Part shown: one piece after another, positions 36,297-44,307 of the stretch | Layout of the letters: each line of letters begins with the position of its first letter | Position numbering within the stretch: the stretch's first letter is position 1 | Assembly (NCBI RefSeq): GCF_032268605.1 | Contig: NZ_CP130318.1 | Location: 4,563,501-4,627,500 of the forward strand | DNA length: 64,000 nt | Origin: Paenibacillus aurantius | GTDB lineage: Bacteria; Bacillota; Bacilli; Paenibacillales; NBRC-103111 | Direction of reading: 5' to 3' | Translations under genes and position numbers: made by a program | Notes under the pieces: generated by a model | Told to the model about the DNA's origin: nothing | Databases searched by the model: none | The model's input: the letters and a program-made list of their open reading frames with translations, nothing else

Positions 36297-37754
36297 TTAT
36301 TTTTCCGATCGGGGAGCCGTCTGTCCGGCGCTCGTCGATCCGGGCCCGGGCAGCGCTGCTTCTGTTTCTCCAACCGGCTGCGGCTTCATCCGCTCATAGA
36401 GGAAATCGACCAAATGGACGGCTTCCATCCGTCCCGCCAATCCCTCTCTCTCGATGCCGAGCTTCATCTGCAGCAGACAGCCCGGATTGCTCGTCAGCAA
36501 GTACTGTGCTTCCGTTTCTTTCACGTGCTCCATCTTATGATCGAGCACCTGCATGGACATCTCCGGCTGCACGAGGTTGTAGATGCCCGCCGATCCGCAG
36601 CAGCGGTCGGCCCCCTGGAGCTCGCGGAAACGGACGCCCGGGATGCGGCTCATCAGGTTGCGGGGCGCATTGCCCGCTTTCATGACATTGCGCAGGTGGC
36701 ACGAGTCCTGGTACGTGATGACCGTCTCTGTTTGGTCTCCGGAAGGCCTGCCTTCGCGCAGCCTCTCCGTCAAGGCGGGAACATGGCCGCGCTCGAGAAT
36801 GACCTGGGTTATGTCCTTCACCCGCTCGGCAAACCAACGGGCCTCCTCGGCCATTACGGGATCTTCATGCAGCAGATGATGATATTCCACGAGCAGGGCG
36901 CCGCAGCCTCCGGCATTCGAGATGATGTAATCCACACCGGCCTCGCGGAAAGCGCGTATGTTGCGGCGGGCGAGGTCTCTCGCCTGGTCGAGCTCCCCGC
37001 TGTGGGCATGAAGAGCGCCGCAGCAGTTCTGCGTGTCGGGAATGACCACATCAAAGCCCGCTTCCGCAAGCAGCTTGGCGGTGTTGACGTTCGTTTCCGT
37101 GAAGAGCACATCCATGATGCAGCCGCGGAACAGCCCTACCTTCGCCACGGCTGTGCCCTTGGCCGGGTAGAACGTCCCTAGCCGGTCCACCACTCCGTCG
37201 CCGGAGGCTTCGGGGAGGATCCGCTCCATCTGGCGCATCGTCTCCGGGAAGAGCTTCATCACGCCCGCCGAACGGACGAGCTTCGCCGCTCCCGACCTCT
37301 GGTACAGCCGGAGTCCGGAACCCAGGAGCCGCATCCGCTTCTGGTGCGGGAACATGTGCCGGAAGGTCAGGCTTCGCAGCCCCTTGACCCACCAGGAGTG
37401 CTCGGCGTGGTCCTCGATGGCGTCTCTTGTCTGCTCAAGCAGCTGGCCGTACTTCACATCGGCCGGACAGACCGGTTCGCATGCCCGGCAGCCGAGGCAG
37501 AGGTCCATTTGCCGGCTGAACGAGTCATCCGGCTCCATCACCCCGTCGACGACCGCTTTCATCAGCGCGATCCTCCCCCTCGGGGAAGCCGCCTCGAGCC
37601 CCGTTTCCTTGAAGGTCGGGCAGGACGGCTGGCAGAACCCGCACCTCATGCAGTTGGTCAGCTCGTCGTAATTCAGTGTCAGCTTCATGCGCTCGGCGAG
37701 CGGGCTTCCGCTCTCCTTCACGATCAGGGGCTTGATGGACGTATTTCCGCTCAT
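36297..37754 (-). CDS. glcF: glycolate oxidase iron-sulfur subunit GlcF
   Basis: A 485-residue Fe-S subunit. Two 4Fe-4S ferredoxin motifs, CMRCGFCQPSCPTF and CLGCRACEPVCPADV, lie at about 35-100, followed by two cysteine-rich CCG domains (CCGALHAHSG, CCGSAGIYNLVQP). Together with GlcD it oxidises glycolate (or a similar 2-hydroxy acid) to glyoxylate and passes electrons on. The start overlaps the glcD stop by four bases. No separate glcE subunit is present next to the pair. Confidence 0.92.
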   Translation of the reverse strand: MSGNTSIKPLIVKESGSPLAERMKLTLNYDELTNCMRCGFCQPSCPTFKETGLEAASPRGRIALMKAVVDGVMEPDDSFSRQMDLCLGCRACEPVCPADVKYGQLLEQTRDAIEDHAEHSWWVKGLRSLTFRHMFPHQKRMRLLGSGLRLYQRSGAAKLVRSAGVMKLFPETMRQMERILPEASGDGVVDRLGTFYPAKGTAVAKVGLFRGCIMDVLFTETNVNTAKLLAEAGFDVVIPDTQNCCGALHAHSGELDQARDLARRNIRAFREAGVDYIISNAGGCGALLVEYHHLLHEDPVMAEEARWFAERVKDITQVILERGHVPALTERLREGRPSGDQTETVITYQDSCHLRNVMKAGNAPRNLMSRIPGVRFRELQGADRCCGSAGIYNLVQPEMSMQVLDHKMEHVKETEAQYLLTSNPGCLLQMKLGIEREGLAGRMEAVHLVDFLYERMKPQPVGETEAALPGPGSTSAGQTAPRSEK

Positions 37755-39166
37755 CGCTGCAGCACCACCCTTTTGCGGGATTCCTTGGCAAAAATTTTGC
37801 CCGGGTTCATGATGTTGTTCGGGTCAAAAGCCTGCTTCACGGCTTTCATAATGGCGATTCCCTCCGCCCCGACCTTCCACTCGAGGAAGGGAGATTTCAC
37901 GGAGCCCACGCCGTGCTCGCCGGTAATGGTGCCCCCGAGCCGGATCGCCGCCTCAAAAATCTCCTCGAACGCCTGCTCCACCCGGTGAATCTCCTCCGGG
38001 TTGCGGGCGTCGGTCGTGCACGTCGGGTGCAGGTTGCCGTCTCCCGCATGGCCGAAGGTGCAGATGTGCACTCCGTACTTAAGCGCGATCCGGTTGATTT
38101 CCTGCACCATCTCGGCGATCTTCGACCTCGGCACGGTCGCATCCTCGAGGATGGTGGTCGGGCTGATCCGCGCGAGCGTCGACAGGGCGCTCCGCCTTGC
38201 CTTCATGAGCCCCTCCGCCTCCTCGGCGCTTCCGGCGAGCTTCACCTCGGCGGCGTTCTCCTCGAGGCAGATGCGGCGGATCGCTTCGATGTCCGCGTCG
38301 ATGGAAGCCTCGTCGAACCCGTCCTGCTCGATCAGAAGCACCGCCTCCATGTCGAGCGGCAGGCCGATCTTGTTGAATTCCTCCACGACCCGAAGCGTCG
38401 GGTTGTCGATGAACTCGAGCGTAGCCGGAATGATTCGCGAGCCAACGATGCTCGATACGGTGCGCGCGGCCGCTTCGATGTCCCGGTACATCGCGAGCAT
38501 CGTCTTCTTATGCGTCGGAGCGGGCAGCAGCTTGACGGTCGCCTCCGTGATAATGGCCAGCGTACCTTCCGAGCCGACGAGCAGCTTCGTCAGGTCGTAC
38601 CCTGCCACATCCTTGTACAGCTTCCCGCCCGTTCGGACGATATCGCCGTTCGGCAGCACGAACTCTAGGCCGATCACGTAGTCCTTGGTCGTTCCATACT
38701 TCAGGCCGCGAAGGCCTCCGGCGCATTCCATGATGTTGCCGCCGAGCGTGGAGATGACCATGCTGCTCGGATCCGGCGGATAGAACAGGCCTAGCCGCTC
38801 CACCGCGAGATGAAACTCCTTCGTGTTCAAGCCGGGCTGGAACGTGGCAGTCAGGTTGTCCGTGTCAATCTCCAGCAGCCGGTTCATGCGGTTCATGACC
38901 ATGACGAGGCCGCCTTCGAGCGGAACCGTTCCTCCGCATAGGTTGCTTCCGGCGCCTCGGCCCACAATGGGAATCCGGTTGGCGTTGGCCAGCTTCAGAA
39001 CAGCCGCCACTTCTTCCTTCGAGCCGGGATAAACCACGCCGTCCGGCAGTGTCTGCAGCATCGGCGTAGCGTCATAGGAATGGGTGACGCGCGCCTCCAT
39101 ATCGTCCTTGAAATGGGCCTCGCCCACAATGCCGCGCAGCTCGCGGCGTATGTTGTCGTCCAGCAT
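37751..39166 (-). CDS. glcD: glycolate oxidase FAD subunit GlcD
   Basis: A 471-residue FAD-linked oxidase of the VAO/PCMH fold. The FAD-binding part has VGRGAGSNLCGGTVPLEGG and DPSSMVISTLGGNIMECAGG, and the C-terminal half carries the family metal/substrate motif CTFGHAGDGNLHP and GEHGVGSVK. ATG 39166 with GGAGGG five bases upstream is chosen over the longer open frame because MLDDNIRRELRGIVG matches the family N-terminus. It is first in a two-gene unit with glcF and divergent from a FadR-type regulator. D-lactate or another 2-hydroxy acid is an alternative substrate. Confidence 0.92.
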   Translation of the reverse strand: MLDDNIRRELRGIVGEAHFKDDMEARVTHSYDATPMLQTLPDGVVYPGSKEEVAAVLKLANANRIPIVGRGAGSNLCGGTVPLEGGLVMVMNRMNRLLEIDTDNLTATFQPGLNTKEFHLAVERLGLFYPPDPSSMVISTLGGNIMECAGGLRGLKYGTTKDYVIGLEFVLPNGDIVRTGGKLYKDVAGYDLTKLLVGSEGTLAIITEATVKLLPAPTHKKTMLAMYRDIEAAARTVSSIVGSRIIPATLEFIDNPTLRVVEEFNKIGLPLDMEAVLLIEQDGFDEASIDADIEAIRRICLEENAAEVKLAGSAEEAEGLMKARRSALSTLARISPTTILEDATVPRSKIAEMVQEINRIALKYGVHICTFGHAGDGNLHPTCTTDARNPEEIHRVEQAFEEIFEAAIRLGGTITGEHGVGSVKSPFLEWKVGAEGIAIMKAVKQAFDPNNIMNPGKIFAKESRKRVVLQR

Positions 39167-39186
39167 GGGAACCCTCCGTTGTTTAA

Positions 39187-39221
39187 AGATCAGGTGATCT
39201 GATGACTTTTCTTTTAGTATA
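39187..39221. promoter_or_regulatory. operator and -10 region between glcD and its GntR regulator
   Basis: AGATCAGGTGATCT (39187-39200) is a 6+6 inverted repeat around GG, in the divergent spacer. On the minus strand a -10 TATACT (39216-39221) precedes it, so the site would sit at the start of the glcD transcript. It is the natural candidate for binding by the GntR protein. Confidence 0.6.
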
Positions 39222-39268
39222 GCGTATGCTTGAATGAGTGTATATTGATTTTTTCTCGGAGGAAGCTC

Positions 39269-39970
39269 ATGTCCCCTAATCAAGTAAAGCCCCAGAAAGG
39301 CTCGGACATCGTCCGCGAGCATCTCAAGCGGGAGATCTCCTCGGGCCACTATCCGCCGGGCTCGCGGCTGCCAACCGTCGTAAGCCTGGCGGACAGCTTC
39401 GAGGTCGGCCGTTCCACCATCCGGGAAGCGTTAAGCGGCTTGAAGGCGATGGGCTGGATCGAGATCCGGCACGGCGGCGGCACATTCGTCAGCAAGGAGC
39501 TTCCCGCGGAGGAACCGCCGGAACCGGAGCTTATCGATTCGGCGGAATCGCTGCAGGAGGTTCTGGAGGTCAGACGCTTCGTCGAAACGGGCAGCGTCAC
39601 CCTCGCCGCTTCGAGAAGAACGGAAGAGGATCTCGCCCGGCTGGAGGACATCCTCGCCCATATGGAGAGGGTGCTGGGCGATGAGGAGGAGAGTGAGCGG
39701 GCCGACGTCGGCTTTCACCGCCAGATCGCCGCAGCTAGCCATAACAAGCTCCTGATTCAGCTGATGGAGACGCTGACGGGAAGGCTTCATGAGAGCATGA
39801 AGGAATCCCGGCGGCTCTGGTTTTTCGCGGAGCGTTCATCGGCCGAGCGGCTTTTGGAGGAGCACCGGACGATCTATGAGGCGATTCGCGACGGGGACGG
39901 GGAAGCCGCGGCCGCCCGGATGGCCAGCCATCTCCGTAAGGCCGACTCCGTGCTTCGATGGAACCGGTGA
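39269..39970 (+). CDS. FadR-subfamily GntR regulator of glcDF
   Basis: A 233-residue regulator with an N-terminal GntR winged helix (VREHLKREISSGHYPPGSRL, VSLADSFEVGRSTIREALSGL, HGGGTFVSK) and an all-helical FCD effector domain (LEVRRFVETGSVTLAA, DVGFHRQIAAASHNKLL, EHRTIYEAIRDGDGEAAAARMASHL) with the usual metal-binding histidines. ATG 39269 follows GGAGG. It is divergent from glcD, the layout of GlcC/LldR regulators that sense glycolate or lactate, so control of glcDF is the likely role. Confidence 0.88.
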   Translation: MSPNQVKPQKGSDIVREHLKREISSGHYPPGSRLPTVVSLADSFEVGRSTIREALSGLKAMGWIEIRHGGGTFVSKELPAEEPPEPELIDSAESLQEVLEVRRFVETGSVTLAASRRTEEDLARLEDILAHMERVLGDEEESERADVGFHRQIAAASHNKLLIQLMETLTGRLHESMKESRRLWFFAERSSAERLLEEHRTIYEAIRDGDGEAAAARMASHLRKADSVLRWNR

Positions 39971-40211
39971 CGCGGGTTCTGAAACGAAACGGGTTCCCGG
40001 CGGAACTCCTCTCAGCCTGCTGCGGGAAGGGCTCCGACGGACCGCACACACTTGCCATTCGACAAATTTTCCGTTTACTCGACCAGACGGTTCGACACCT
40101 TTTTCAAAGCTTATCCCCTACTATAGTCTTGTCTCGTTCATGCGTTAATGCTTAAGGGAGTGTCCGCCGAAGGCGGCTCGTCCCTCAATTCCTCGGAAAG
40201 GATGAATACCC

Positions 40212-40505
40212 ATGCAAATCAAGAAGAAAGCCGACGCCGAATTCGTGATCGACCGATTCAACACCGTGGCCCATTGGGATTCCGATGGGGAAAAGCATTA
40301 TTTTGTTTTTGCCGACCGTAAGCGCGGGGGCCAGTGGACCTTGATGAAGGACGGCGAGGACCGCTTCAGCATACACGGCCTCGGGGAAGACTACCATGAC
40401 GAAGATGAGATGTTTTTTGAGGAGCGCAGCAGTGTCGTTTCCTTCATGTGGGAGAACCGCTCCGCGCTTAACGCGGCCCTTAAAAATCCTAGCGGACAAG
40501 CGTAA
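40212..40505 (+). CDS. small protein of unknown function
   Basis: A 97-residue soluble protein that I do not recognise. It begins MQIKKKADAEFVIDRFNTV, is rich in Asp/Glu (GLGEDYHDEDEMFFEE) and has aromatic strand-like segments (HYFVFADRKRGGQWTLM). A GGAAAGG ribosome site and a following terminator support expression as a single gene. The 241 bases between the GntR gene and this one show no other feature beyond a possible promoter. Confidence 0.65.
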   Translation: MQIKKKADAEFVIDRFNTVAHWDSDGEKHYFVFADRKRGGQWTLMKDGEDRFSIHGLGEDYHDEDEMFFEERSSVVSFMWENRSALNAALKNPSGQA

Positions 40506-40567
40506 TCTTGTCTGCTGAACGGTGCGGCGCCAGCCTGAAAGGGCCTGGCACCGGCCGGCCCATACGA

Positions 40568-40597
40568 ACGGACGGTTCGCGCGAGCCGCCCGTTTTT
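40568..40597 (+). terminator. intrinsic terminator after the 97-residue protein
   Basis: Three-by-three pairing CGG-CGG-TCG with CGA-CCG-CCG, interrupted by single mismatches, followed by TTTTT. The rest of 40506-40800 shows no gene. Confidence 0.65.
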
Positions 40598-40807
40598 GGC
40601 ATGTTCCGACCCGGGGGCCGACGTCTGGAGAGCCTGCGCGGCTCTTTCTTTTGGGGATTATGCACGGGGACCTTCCCCAAACGGAAGGATGCGGCGGCGC
40701 AAGTATAATCATGGCGGGCGTTGAAGATGAATTGTGCTTTGGCGAACTTCGAAACTTTTGGTAAACTGAAGCAAGCTAATGACAAATAGAGAAACCAGGT
40801 GATCCAG

Positions 40808-41581
40808 ATGAAAGGCAAGATGATTTTTTTCGACATTGACGGTACGCTGCTCGATCATGACAAACGGCTTCCGGATTCCACCCGGCAGGCGGTGCGCGAG
40901 CTTAAGGAGAAGGGACACTCCGTGGCCATCGCCACCGGGCGGGGGCCCTTTATGTACAAGGAGCTCCGGGAAGAGCTCGGGATCGACTCCTATGTAAGCT
41001 ATAACGGACAGTACGTGGTCTGGCAGGGAAAGCCCCTTTACACGAATCCCATCCGGCCCGAGCTTCTCGATTCGGTAACGGAGTATGCCGTCCGGCATAA
41101 TCATCCCATCGTATATATGGACCACGATACGATGCGGTCCAACACGGAATATCATGCCTATGTGGAGGAAAGCATCGGCACCTTGAAGGTGGCCCAGCCT
41201 TCCTTCGACCCGAAGTATCACCTCGGCCGGGAAATTTATCAGTGCCTGCTGTTCTGTACGATCGGGGAGGAGCAGGCTTACAAGGATACGTTCGGAGAGC
41301 TGGATTTCATCCGTTGGCATCAGTTCTCGATGGACATCCTCCCAGCCGGCGGCTCCAAGGCAAAGGGCATCGAGAAGATGATCGAGAAGCTTGGCATCGA
41401 CCGCAGCGACGTCTATGCCTTCGGAGACCATCTGAATGATTTGGAAATGCTGCAATTTGCGGGTACGGGAGTGGCCATGGGCAATGCCCTCGATTCCGTC
41501 AAAAAAATCGCCAAGGTGGTCACACGCGCCGTTGACGATGACGGGATATGGCACGGACTTAAGCAGGTAGGATTACTATAG
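40808..41581 (+). CDS. Cof-type HAD-IIB phosphatase
   Basis: A 257-residue HAD-superfamily phosphatase with a type IIB cap. Motif I is IFFDIDGTLLDHDKRLP with nucleophile and acid/base aspartates, motif II is the Thr of AIATGRG, Lys lies near 190, and motif III/IV is YAFGDHLNDLEML. GGSKAKGIEKMIEKLGI is also typical of Cof proteins. The substrates are usually sugar phosphates or cofactor phosphates; this one is undetermined. ATG 40808 is preferred to the GTG at 40799 because the latter overlaps the AGGTG ribosome site. Confidence 0.9.
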   Translation: MKGKMIFFDIDGTLLDHDKRLPDSTRQAVRELKEKGHSVAIATGRGPFMYKELREELGIDSYVSYNGQYVVWQGKPLYTNPIRPELLDSVTEYAVRHNHPIVYMDHDTMRSNTEYHAYVEESIGTLKVAQPSFDPKYHLGREIYQCLLFCTIGEEQAYKDTFGELDFIRWHQFSMDILPAGGSKAKGIEKMIEKLGIDRSDVYAFGDHLNDLEMLQFAGTGVAMGNALDSVKKIAKVVTRAVDDDGIWHGLKQVGLL

Positions 41582-41585
41582 CAGC

Positions 41586-41620
41586 AGAAGGCCGGCCGGA
41601 ATAGGCTGGCCTTCTTATTT
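41586..41620 (+). terminator. terminator after the HAD phosphatase
   Basis: AGAAGGCC-GGCC pairs with GGC-GGCCTTCT (six-base loop) and is followed by TATTT. Confidence 0.8.
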
Positions 41621-41720
41621 GTCTGCCTGAAGCCATACAGCCGCTTGGAGATGGAGGCATCCTCTCCTCATTCGGAATCTTGTCCTCCTTCTTCGGAAGG
41701 AGGTCTTTTTGTCGTTTTCT

Positions 41721-41814
41721 CTGTAATAATACAATAACAATGACTTTTGTCCTGTTGTATAAATAATAGCAATGTAATACAATGTAAGCATCAAGATTTC
41801 CTGTAATAATACAG
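41721..41814. promoter_or_regulatory. AT-rich upstream region with repeated CTGTAATAATACA
   Basis: CTGTAATAATACA occurs at 41721-41733 and again at 41801-41813; the second is extended to the inverted repeat CTGTA-ATAA-TACAG. They are 80 bp apart in an unusually AT-rich patch directly before the 58-residue cysteine protein. Candidate operator or promoter elements. Confidence 0.5.
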
Positions 41815-41849
41815 ATTGGGTGAAAGCGGCCCGGGGAGGAATGTTTAAG

Positions 41850-42026
41850 ATGGAGAATGAACTGCCCCTAACGGAAAACGCGGCCAAGGCCTGCTCCCAA
41901 TGCGGAGCCCCGATGGAAGACCTGTTCGACTGTCATCTCACCACCTGCCACACCTGCCGGGGACATACGTTCTATGACATTTCGCCGGCCGGATCGGCCG
42001 TGACGAAGCTTCCCACCGTGGAGTAA
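41850..42026 (+). CDS. small four-cysteine zinc-ribbon-like protein
   Basis: About 58 residues if started at ATG 41850 (GGAGG ten bases upstream); ATG 41841 is also possible. CSQCGAP and CHLTTCHTCRG supply two CxxC knuckles about 20 residues apart, a zinc-ribbon pattern. No known family was recognised. It is preceded by a repeated CTGTAATAATACA element and followed by a strong terminator, which argues that it is a real, regulated gene. Confidence 0.6.
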   Translation: MENELPLTENAAKACSQCGAPMEDLFDCHLTTCHTCRGHTFYDISPAGSAVTKLPTVE

Positions 42027-42071
42027 ACCGGGCTTCTTCCGCCGGCCTACTCCCGGCTGGAGCTTCCCATC

Positions 42072-42103
42072 AAAAAGGAGCAGCACCTATGCTGCTCCTT
42101 TTT
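42072..42103. terminator. bidirectional intrinsic terminator
   Basis: AAAAAGGAGCAGCA and TGCTGCTCCTTTTT form a perfect stem with a four-base loop. It is shared by the cysteine protein and the convergent ytoI-like gene. Confidence 0.93.
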
Positions 42104-42217
42104 GACGTTGAAATCGGCCGCCATAGCCCTTTCCCTCACCATCTTGGGGCCGGGAACTGGTTAAACGGCGGACGGTCCGGCCCTGCCATGGCGGCGGGTT
42201 ACTTTCCTTCCCGTGCC

Positions 42218-43540
42218 CTACAGCACCCGCGCCGTAAACATGGAGCGGGCCACCCGGTTTCCCCGGCAGAGCACCTCCATGTCGATTTTGCAAAACCTCC
42301 GGCTCAGCTCGACAATGACCGGCACGATCTCGATCGGATCGTCCACCTGCAGGGGGATCAGGTAATAGTGGGCGGAGCTGTCGATCATCAGATCCCCTTT
42401 CTTGCGGTCCTGAACCGTCCGGTAGGCGGCCCGGGTCATCAAGGTCGTCAGAATACCTTCCGAGACCATCCCTTCCAGGCTGGTCAGCTGAGGAGTAATG
42501 CGTCCTTGAAAAGAGAGGCTTCCATCATCGCCGCGCACCTCTTCCATGCCCGACCAGATCTGGGCCTCGAACGTCTCCGTATTCTGGGGCTGCTTCTGGA
42601 TCGACTGCATCGCCTTCATGACATCCTTGCGGGAGAGAACCCCGACCAGTACGCGCCGGTCATCCACGACCGGAAGCAGGTCGATGCCCTCCCATACCAT
42701 GGTATGGCCTGCGGAAGCGACGGAAGCCCGGCGGCCGATGACGAGAGGTTCGGGGGTCATCCGGCTGCCGACGGTTTCCTCCTGCTTCGCTCCGATCACA
42801 TCCTTGGTCGTGATGATGCCGCTTGGCCTCCCTTCCTCGTCTATGACCGGATAGCGGGTATGCGTGGTCCGCTCGACGAGCTCGAGCATATCTCTAACCT
42901 CCGCCTGCTCGGGTAGGGAATAGACCGGGGCGTCCGCCGGGAGCAGGTCCTCCACCAGGAGAATCTTCTTCCGGATGAGGCGGTCCTCGATGGCCCGGTT
43001 AATCATAATGGCGGCCGTGAACGTATCATAAGAGGTTCCGATGACTGGCAGGGACAACCGGCCGGCCAGCTCCTTCACCTCGGGTGCGGTGTCGAAGCCT
43101 CCCGTTATGAGAACGCCCGCTCCCAAGCCGAGGGCGCAGCGGTGGGCCTCCGCCCGGTTGCCGACAATCAGCAGATTCCCCGCCTCCACGTACTTCAGCA
43201 TGGCATCCAGCTCCATGGCTCCGATGACGAACTTGCTGAGCGACTTCTCCAAGCCCTCCGAACCCGCCAGAACGGTCCCTTCCACCATAGGGACAATTTC
43301 GGCGAAGGTCAGCTTCTCGAAGCTTCCCTCCTCTTTCTTCTCCACGCGGACCGTCCCTATGCGTCGTTTGGTGCTCACCAAGCCCAGATTCTCGGCCTCC
43401 TTGATGGCCCGGTAGGCCGTCCCTTCGCTCACATTCAGCTCCTGGGCAATCCCCCGCACCGAAAGGCGTGTCCCTACCTCCAGCGTTTCGATGTATTTGG
43501 TAATGTTCTCGTGCTTCGTGGTCAGTTCCTGGTTATGCAT
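42218..43540 (-). CDS. ytoI: YtoI-like HTH-DRTGG-CBS-hotdog protein
   Basis: A 440-residue protein with the YtoI layout and length. Order: winged helix (10-60, VRGIAQELNVSEGTAYRAIKEA), DRTGG domain (about 75-185, EGTVLAGSEGLEKSLSKFVIGA, VLITGGFD), a CBS pair (about 190-310, RYPVIDEEGRPSGIITTKDVIG, LLPVVDDRRVLVGVLSRKDVM) and a thioesterase-like hotdog domain (about 330-440). CBS domains usually bind adenine nucleotides. The function is not established; a nucleotide-sensing regulator is inferred. ATG 43540 has GGGGG upstream; the longer frame from 43579 lacks a ribosome site. Confidence 0.85.
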   Translation of the reverse strand: MHNQELTTKHENITKYIETLEVGTRLSVRGIAQELNVSEGTAYRAIKEAENLGLVSTKRRIGTVRVEKKEEGSFEKLTFAEIVPMVEGTVLAGSEGLEKSLSKFVIGAMELDAMLKYVEAGNLLIVGNRAEAHRCALGLGAGVLITGGFDTAPEVKELAGRLSLPVIGTSYDTFTAAIMINRAIEDRLIRKKILLVEDLLPADAPVYSLPEQAEVRDMLELVERTTHTRYPVIDEEGRPSGIITTKDVIGAKQEETVGSRMTPEPLVIGRRASVASAGHTMVWEGIDLLPVVDDRRVLVGVLSRKDVMKAMQSIQKQPQNTETFEAQIWSGMEEVRGDDGSLSFQGRITPQLTSLEGMVSEGILTTLMTRAAYRTVQDRKKGDLMIDSSAHYYLIPLQVDDPIEIVPVIVELSRRFCKIDMEVLCRGNRVARSMFTARVL

Positions 43541-43657
43541 CCCGGCCCCCTCTTCCGCTGCCTCTCTCGTTCCCTTCATTATAGGCTAACGGTAGGGAGA
43601 AATACAGACGGACCGGACAGGCCCTTCCAGGACCGGCTCCTCCAAAGGGCTGAGCGC

Positions 43658-43688
43658 AAAAAAAAAAGCGCTGATCCTCGATCAGCGC
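43658..43688 (-). terminator. terminator after the 159-residue protein
   Basis: GCGCTGAT/ATCAGCGC with a five-base loop, followed on the minus strand by a ten-T run. Confidence 0.92.
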
Positions 43689-43708
43689 CGCTGGTTTGAA
43701 TGGGTTCC

Positions 43709-44188
43709 TTATTGAGCGATGGGGACCAGAGCCAAGGCGTCCTCCCGGACGGGTGCTCCCCACTCCGCCGTTTGGGAATGGATTTGAAGGATCAAGGGCT
43801 GCTGGCCTGACGAAAGGGCCCATACGGTCTTGTCCGCATAAAGGGAACCGGGAATCCGGTAAGAGCATTTCTGGAACAGATGATCGCTTACCTCGTCCAG
43901 ATTCGAAGAGCAAAGCACCACGCTCATCTTGCCATAAACCCGGAACTGTCCGCTATGTTCCGCGAACTCCACTCGGGCAAAGGAAAGGTCCTCTACCCTT
44001 TCCGTATGAAAAAGCTTTTTGTCGCCGTTGTGATTGATTAAGGCAACCGTCGAAAAGTCAAGGCTGTTCGGATTAAACTTGTATGGGAAGGCCTCCGCGG
44101 CTTCTCTCTTGCTGCGTGCTTCGATCAGGAAAGAAAACGAAGTCGTTAAAGTCAGGTAACGGTACAGGTCTCTTTTTTTGAATACCAT
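43709..44188 (-). CDS. conserved-looking protein of unknown function
   Basis: A 159-residue soluble protein that I do not recognise. It starts MVFKKRDLYRYLTLTTSFSF after AAGGAG and contains mixed alpha/beta segments (FARVEFAEHSGQFRVYGKMSVVLCSSNLDEV, QPLILQIHSQ). A good ribosome site and a strong terminator support it as an independent transcription unit. There are no signal peptide, membrane segments or metal motifs. Confidence 0.7.
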   Translation of the reverse strand: MVFKKRDLYRYLTLTTSFSFLIEARSKREAAEAFPYKFNPNSLDFSTVALINHNGDKKLFHTERVEDLSFARVEFAEHSGQFRVYGKMSVVLCSSNLDEVSDHLFQKCSYRIPGSLYADKTVWALSSGQQPLILQIHSQTAEWGAPVREDALALVPIAQ

Positions 44189-44307
44189 CCGGGTCGGCTC
44201 CTTTATTTAGGTTTACCTGATTTATTTACCCTGTACCCGCCCGTTTGAAACACAGCCGCCTGGGAAAGTTTCAAAAAAAGGATTCCGGTATCTGTCTTTC
44301 GCCCTCC

